The notes under the pieces: generated by a model
What the model was told of the DNA's origin: nothing
Databases searched by the model: none
Seen by the model: only the letters and a program-made list of their open reading frames with translations
Position numbers and translations under genes: made by a program
Origin: Pseudomonadota bacterium
GTDB taxonomy: Bacteria; Pseudomonadota; Gammaproteobacteria; Competibacterales; Competibacteraceae
Assembly (NCBI GenBank): GCA_022709365.1
Contig: JAKLIY010000008.1
Span: forward strand, 58,512 to 122,511
Direction of reading: 5' to 3'
DNA: 64,000 nucleotides
Shown: positions 60,551 through 64,000 of the stretch, piece by piece
How positions within the stretch are numbered: position 1 is the first letter of the stretch
Layout of the letters: the number at the start of each line of letters is the position of its first letter

Positions 60551-60615
60551 GTAGCCTGGATGAAGCGGAGCGAAATCCAGGAAATTCCCGGATTTCGGCC
60601 TGACATCCGGGCTAC
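60551..60615. repeat. Dispersed palindromic repeat, second copy
   Basis: Runs GTAGCCTGGATGAAGCGGAG onward to TGACATCCGGGCTAC. It is related to 56,631-56,696, sharing the GTAGCCTGGATGAAGCG start and the inverse end, but in less perfect form. It follows the recombinase remnant and precedes the lipoprotein gene, whose 3' end it faces. Confidence 0.6.
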
Positions 60616-60634
60616 GGAGTTTTTGTACAGCTTC

Positions 60635-60937
60635 TCACAGTCGCGGAACGGCAGTCGCCAGGCAATCCACCGTCAGACCGTGATTGGGATAGAGAATTCT
60701 CAAACGGTCGGCGTAAACCTCTCGGGGCAGTTCGCTGTAGTAGGTCTGATAACTCAGGCTCTCGAACTGGGCGTGCTGCTCCGGCGTATTCAGCGGGAGC
60801 GCGCCGTAACTGTACCCACAACGTGTTTCCTCCTGGGACAGCCAACCCTGAAAGGGCTGGTCGGTGGCGTCATTGAGCGCGCACGCGCCGAGTAGCATGG
60901 CCGGCGCCACGAATAACCCTGCCCATCGATGTTGCAT
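60635..60937 (-). CDS. Small lipoprotein
   Basis: A 100-residue protein from ATG 60,937 behind GGGGGAACAGG. The lipobox LLGAC after a hydrophobic start (MQHRWAGLFVAPAMLLGAC) predicts a lipid-anchored cell-envelope protein. The mature part (LSQEETRCGYSYGALPLNTP, REVYADRLRILYPNHGLTVD) has one possible disulfide pair. It lies 41 bases after the cardiolipin synthase gene and may share its transcript. Family unknown. Confidence 0.65.
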   Translation of the reverse strand: MQHRWAGLFVAPAMLLGACALNDATDQPFQGWLSQEETRCGYSYGALPLNTPEQHAQFESLSYQTYYSELPREVYADRLRILYPNHGLTVDCLATAVPRL

Positions 60938-60978
60938 CCTGTTCCCCCTTATCGTTGCCGACGTTTGAATCACCTGCG

Positions 60979-62415
60979 TCATAAAATCGGATCGAATAGC
61001 CGTGCGGCCCGCACCGCCCATCGGAACGGCCAACTGCGGTCTCGCAAATCAGCCGCGGAGGTTCGCCGGCTCTGCTGGAAATCTTGCTCCAGCATCGCGG
61101 CCACCTGACCGGCGAAGGTTCGGTCCACCCCCACCGCCATGACTTCGAAATTGAGCCGCAGCGAGCGGTTGTCCAGATTGGCGGTGCCGACCGCCGCGAC
61201 CTCATCGTCCACCAACACCACCTTCTGGTGTAGAAAGCCATTCTGGTAGCGATAAAGCTGGATGCCGGTCCGGTCCGCCGCGTCCAGGAAGGAAAACGAG
61301 GCGAGATAGACCAGCTTGTGGTCCGGCTTGGCCGGGAGCAGGATGCGGACATCGACCCCGCGCAAGGCCGCCAGTTGCAACGCCTCGAACACCGGGGGGT
61401 CGGGCACGAAATAGGGGCTGGCGATCCACAACCGCCGCCGGGCGCTGACGATGGCCTGATGAAAAAACATCGAACACGTTTCCAGCGCATCGGCTGGGCC
61501 GGTGGGAAAAATTAACGCGATCTGGTTGCCGGTCACCGTCGGCCGCCATTCCAGGTCGGGCACTTGCCGGGTGGCCCAGTACCAGTCCGCGACGAATACC
61601 CGTTGCAGCGCTTGCACCACCGGTCCCCTGACTCGCAGATGCGTGTCGCGCCAGTGGCCAAGCGGGCCGCGCCCCAGGTATTCGTCCCCCACGTTCAGGC
61701 CGCCGACGAAAGCGACCCGACCATCCACTACTACGATCTTGCGATGATTGCGGAAATTGAGTTGGAAGCGGTTGCGCCGGCCGCGCGTGGTGTGGAACGC
61801 CGACACGGCGATGCCGGCGGCGCGCAAAGTCTCCGCATAGGATTTCGGCAGCGCGTGGCTGCCAATCTCATCGTACAGCACCCGGATTGATACACCAGCC
61901 GCCGCCTTGCGCAGCAGCCGAACGTGCAGCTCGCGGCCCAAGTCGTCGTCCTTGATGATGAAGAACTGGATCAGGATGTAATGCTCGGCCGCTTCGAGCG
62001 CGGCGAAAATCGCGCCGAACGTGGCCTCGCCATCGACCAGCAGTTCCAGCGTATTGCCCTGGGTATAGGGGACGCGGCTCAACGGGGCGAGGACCTGGAG
62101 ATTGCCGGCCTGCTCGGGTGGCAAATCGACCTGGTGGCGGCGCAGTCGCTCCAGGATCAGGGCGATTCCGCCGCGATCGGCGTGTTCCAGCGCGCCGCGT
62201 TGCAAGGCTTCGACGTAGCTGTGGAAGCGATTGCGACCTAGAATCCAGTACAGGGGCAGGGCGATGTAAGGAAACGTCAGCAATGAAATCGCCCAAGCGA
62301 TAGCGCCCTGCGGGGTTCGGACGCTGGCCACGGCATGGACCGCTGACAACACCCCCACGGTGTGAATCAGCGCCACCACGGCCGTTATCAACATAATGAG
62401 ATCTTGCTCAAGCAT
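60979..62415 (-). CDS. cls: Cardiolipin synthase (PLD family)
   Basis: The start is ATG 62,415; 478 residues. Two N-terminal membrane helices are followed by an HKD pair: HRKIVVVDGRVAFVGG with the HxKxxxxD motif at about residue 215 and HQKVVLVDDEVAAVGT at about 395. Other family marks are SLLTFPYIALPLYWILG and GGLNVGDEYLGR. It joins two phosphatidylglycerol molecules to make cardiolipin. The gene overlaps nothing and is divergent from the DedA gene, whose start lies 40 bases away, so the two promoters overlap. Confidence 0.92.
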   Translation of the reverse strand: MLEQDLIMLITAVVALIHTVGVLSAVHAVASVRTPQGAIAWAISLLTFPYIALPLYWILGRNRFHSYVEALQRGALEHADRGGIALILERLRRHQVDLPPEQAGNLQVLAPLSRVPYTQGNTLELLVDGEATFGAIFAALEAAEHYILIQFFIIKDDDLGRELHVRLLRKAAAGVSIRVLYDEIGSHALPKSYAETLRAAGIAVSAFHTTRGRRNRFQLNFRNHRKIVVVDGRVAFVGGLNVGDEYLGRGPLGHWRDTHLRVRGPVVQALQRVFVADWYWATRQVPDLEWRPTVTGNQIALIFPTGPADALETCSMFFHQAIVSARRRLWIASPYFVPDPPVFEALQLAALRGVDVRILLPAKPDHKLVYLASFSFLDAADRTGIQLYRYQNGFLHQKVVLVDDEVAAVGTANLDNRSLRLNFEVMAVGVDRTFAGQVAAMLEQDFQQSRRTSAADLRDRSWPFRWAVRAARLFDPIL

Positions 62416-62455
62416 CGAAACGGTCTCCGGGCGGGCAGGTGAAGAGCGTCGGATT

Positions 62456-63214
62456 ATGCACAACCTTCAGCGTTGGCTGGTAAGTTTGTTATGGGGGTGG
62501 ATGCTGATGACGGGCTGGGCATTGGCGCAAACGGTTCCAGCGGAACCTTCGGCGTCCAGCGCGAAGTCGACCGAATCGTTTCCCCACCGCCTGCTGGGCG
62601 ACATCCCGCATGAAATCGCGGCGGTTGAACCGTGGCTGGACCGCTATGGCTATGGCGTGGTGTTTGCGGCAGTGGGGGTGGAAGGGTTCGGCATCCCGGC
62701 GCCCGGCCAGACCTTGCTGATCGCCGGCGCAGTGACCGCCGCTACCCAAACCGATTTCCACATCGGCCTGTTACTGTTGACCGCCTTCCTGGCGGCGATT
62801 CTGGGCAGCCACCTGGGCTATCTGATCGGCCGCCGGGGCGGACGGGCGTTGCTGCGCCGTTTCCGGGTGGACGAGCGTCACTGGCAACGGGTCGAACAGG
62901 GTTTCAGCCGCTATGGCGGCGGGCTGATCGTCGTCGGTCGGTTTTTTGACGGGTTACGCCAATTGAACGGGATCGCCGCCGGCATCCTGGAAATGCCCTG
63001 GTGGGTTTTTACGGTGTACAACGCCCTGGGCGCGGCGCTGTGGGTCGGCTGCTGGGGGTTGGGGATCTACTATCTGGACGAACATGGGCGCGCCATTCTC
63101 GAGTTCATCCGGCAACTCAACCCATGGGTGGCGGCAGTCACGCTGGTAGGGATGGCGCTGCTGTTGGCGTGGGGCGGGTATCGCTGGTGGCGCCAACACC
63201 GGGCTGGATCCTAA
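62456..63214 (+). CDS. DedA-family membrane protein
   Basis: A 252-residue protein from ATG 62,456, divergent from cls. After a hydrophobic signal-like start it shows the DedA core: VEPWLDRYGYGVVFAAVGVEGFGIPAPGQT, LTAFLAAILGSHLGYLIGRRGGRALL, RYGGGLIVVGRFFDGLRQLNGIAAG and MPWWVFTVYNALGAALWVG. DedA proteins of this type move lipid carriers or keep membrane potential. It is a full-length relative of the fragment at 39,944. Confidence 0.88.
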   Translation: MHNLQRWLVSLLWGWMLMTGWALAQTVPAEPSASSAKSTESFPHRLLGDIPHEIAAVEPWLDRYGYGVVFAAVGVEGFGIPAPGQTLLIAGAVTAATQTDFHIGLLLLTAFLAAILGSHLGYLIGRRGGRALLRRFRVDERHWQRVEQGFSRYGGGLIVVGRFFDGLRQLNGIAAGILEMPWWVFTVYNALGAALWVGCWGLGIYYLDEHGRAILEFIRQLNPWVAAVTLVGMALLLAWGGYRWWRQHRAGS

Positions 63215-63314
63215 GAACCGTCTTTTTTTTGTTACATTTAAACAAACGACACAAAAGCCCCGATTTCCGGGATGTCGGGTAAGGAAGCGACGTTACCGTC
63301 GCTTCCTCCCCTAA

Positions 63315-63348
63315 GAACCGAGCGGGACAGTTTCCCGTCACTCGGCTC
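63315..63348 (-). ncRNA. Group II intron domain V
   Basis: The 34-base sequence starts GAGCCGAGTGACGGGAAACT and ends CCCGCTCGGTTC, forming the standard domain V hairpin with an AAAC loop and the AGC-like catalytic triad region near the base. It is followed by the domain VI stem. Confidence 0.85.
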
Positions 63349-63455
63349 AAGCCTTTCATCGCCCCCTGACGGGAACCGGCTTCACGACATCTAACTGTGG
63401 TGATGCACACGGCGATGGCAAGTCCCCCGTTGCCTTTGCTTGATTCAAGGCTGGG

Positions 63456-64000
63456 CTAGCCCGTTCCCCATCCACGCCGGTCATCTTTCTTCTTGGCGTT
63501 GAGGCGCTCTTCAAAGTAGGATTCCCATTTTGGATCAAAAGGGTTGGCTGCGGCTCTGATCTTGCGATGGCGTCGTATCGGGGTATCGGAAGCGTAAGCC
63601 AGTTGCACCGGCATCGGGTTTTCATGGCGTCGACCATCAGGGGTGACTGCCGCGAAAACCCAGTGCCGATTTCCCACTGAATGAAAGTACCGGGCCTTAA
63701 TCCAGCGGCGGCTCTTCCTGGGATGGCGGCGCTTCGCCCATTGCCATAACACATGCCAAATTTCAGCATCCGCCCGATGAAAGGTGGCTTTTGCAACGAC
63801 ATGCCGATGATAAGCAGCCCACCCGCGGATAACCGGGTTGAGTTGCTGGATCAGATGGGCTTGTTTTGCCTGTTTGTTGCCTTTCACCATGGCCCGGACT
63901 TTGTCCAAGAATGCCGAGACATTCCTTCTTGACGGTTTGATGAGTAATTTCTCACCGTACTTGCGGACGTTCTGTCCGAGAAAATCAAACCCTTCCCGAA
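63456..64000 (-). CDS. ltrA: Group II intron reverse transcriptase/maturase, C-terminal part with truncated endonuclease
   Basis: The frame enters from beyond the window. It reads GFDFLGQNVRKYGEKLLIKP (end of the RT/thumb region), FLDKVRAMVKGNKQAKQAHL, NPVIRGWAAYHRHVVAKATF and RRWIKARYFHSVG, which is the maturase (domain X) part, then IRRHRKIRAAANPFDPKWES. It stops at 63,456 just where an HNH endonuclease with its cysteines would begin. In another frame a remnant of that domain's end is visible (DVVKPVPVRG at about 63,370). The RT is needed for intron mobility and splicing. Confidence 0.88.
   Translation of the reverse strand, partial: REGFDFLGQNVRKYGEKLLIKPSRRNVSAFLDKVRAMVKGNKQAKQAHLIQQLNPVIRGWAAYHRHVVAKATFHRADAEIWHVLWQWAKRRHPRKSRRWIKARYFHSVGNRHWVFAAVTPDGRRHENPMPVQLAYASDTPIRRHRKIRAAANPFDPKWESYFEERLNAKKKDDRRGWGTG

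Larger units (their letters stand above)
63274..64000 (-). mobile_element. Group II intron, 3' end (5' end outside window)
   Basis: On the minus strand a maturase-type ORF (63,456 onward) is followed by a 34-base domain V and a domain VI hairpin (GGAAGCGACGGTAACGTCGC region, 63,278-63,303) ending in TTACCCGAC near 63,274, which matches the AY 3' splice rule. The intron runs to the window edge. The flanking exon (63,215-63,273) is non-coding and holds a short CCCG/CGGG stem. Confidence 0.85.

Overview
The window looks like accessory DNA of a GC-rich gammaproteobacterium, possibly a Competibacter-like wastewater lineage. That assignment is an inference from base composition and from the kinds of genes present; no ribosomal gene or other species marker is in view. 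The DNA appears to be an integrative conjugative element (ICE) or large plasmid that carries a heavy-metal (mainly copper) resistance cargo, next to an ordinary but repeat-rich region.

Bases 1-9,200 hold part of a conjugation cluster like that of PFGI-1/ICEclc-type ICEs: the end of a TraG-N-type membrane protein, the TraD coupling ATPase, a DUF4400 membrane protein, a 33-residue membrane peptide, a stand-alone TraI_2-like domain without its metal-binding residues, a DUF1845-like protein, a ParA-like ATPase, a small helix-turn-helix protein and a TraU-type protein. Bases 9,200-15,500 are a recombination and decay zone: a DUF2887 nuclease-like gene, half of a serine recombinase, an iteron-like repeat array, several hairpins, an unusual tandem-duplicated tyrosine recombinase, and fossils of toxin-antitoxin loci.

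Bases 15,700-23,100 carry a leftward module for DNA processing and maintenance: a DUF3799 exonuclease-like protein, a long coiled-coil protein, an unknown protein, small ORFs, a RecD/Dda-like helicase and a large ParB-like protein. Bases 23,400-27,400 are mostly broken genes (Toprim/DUF3991, resolvase, two half nucleases facing each other) around one intact hicAB pair, ending in a TA-flanked miniature element.

Bases 27,500-55,500 are the metal cargo, almost all on the minus strand. It contains a bestrophin-like channel, a CusCBA-type RND efflux system with a DUF411 protein, a copper P-type ATPase, a UbiB-like kinase beside a DedA/ATPase scar, copper-binding and storage proteins (DUF305, a 20-cysteine Csp-like bundle, a Met-rich protein), three small exported proteins of unknown function, and a tightly packed operon encoding a second RND efflux system, a multicopper oxidase and its own two-component system. 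The genes fit one scheme: cytosolic copper is bound by the Csp-like protein and pumped out by the ATPase, periplasmic copper is bound or oxidised, and both RND systems export metal across the outer membrane.

Bases 55,500-64,000 hold small mobile and structured elements (a 250-bp Tn3-type miniature element, dispersed palindromic repeats, a hairpin cluster, a broken serine recombinase and the 3' end of a group II intron) between DUF3616, VIT1/CCC1-like, lipoprotein, cardiolipin synthase and DedA genes.
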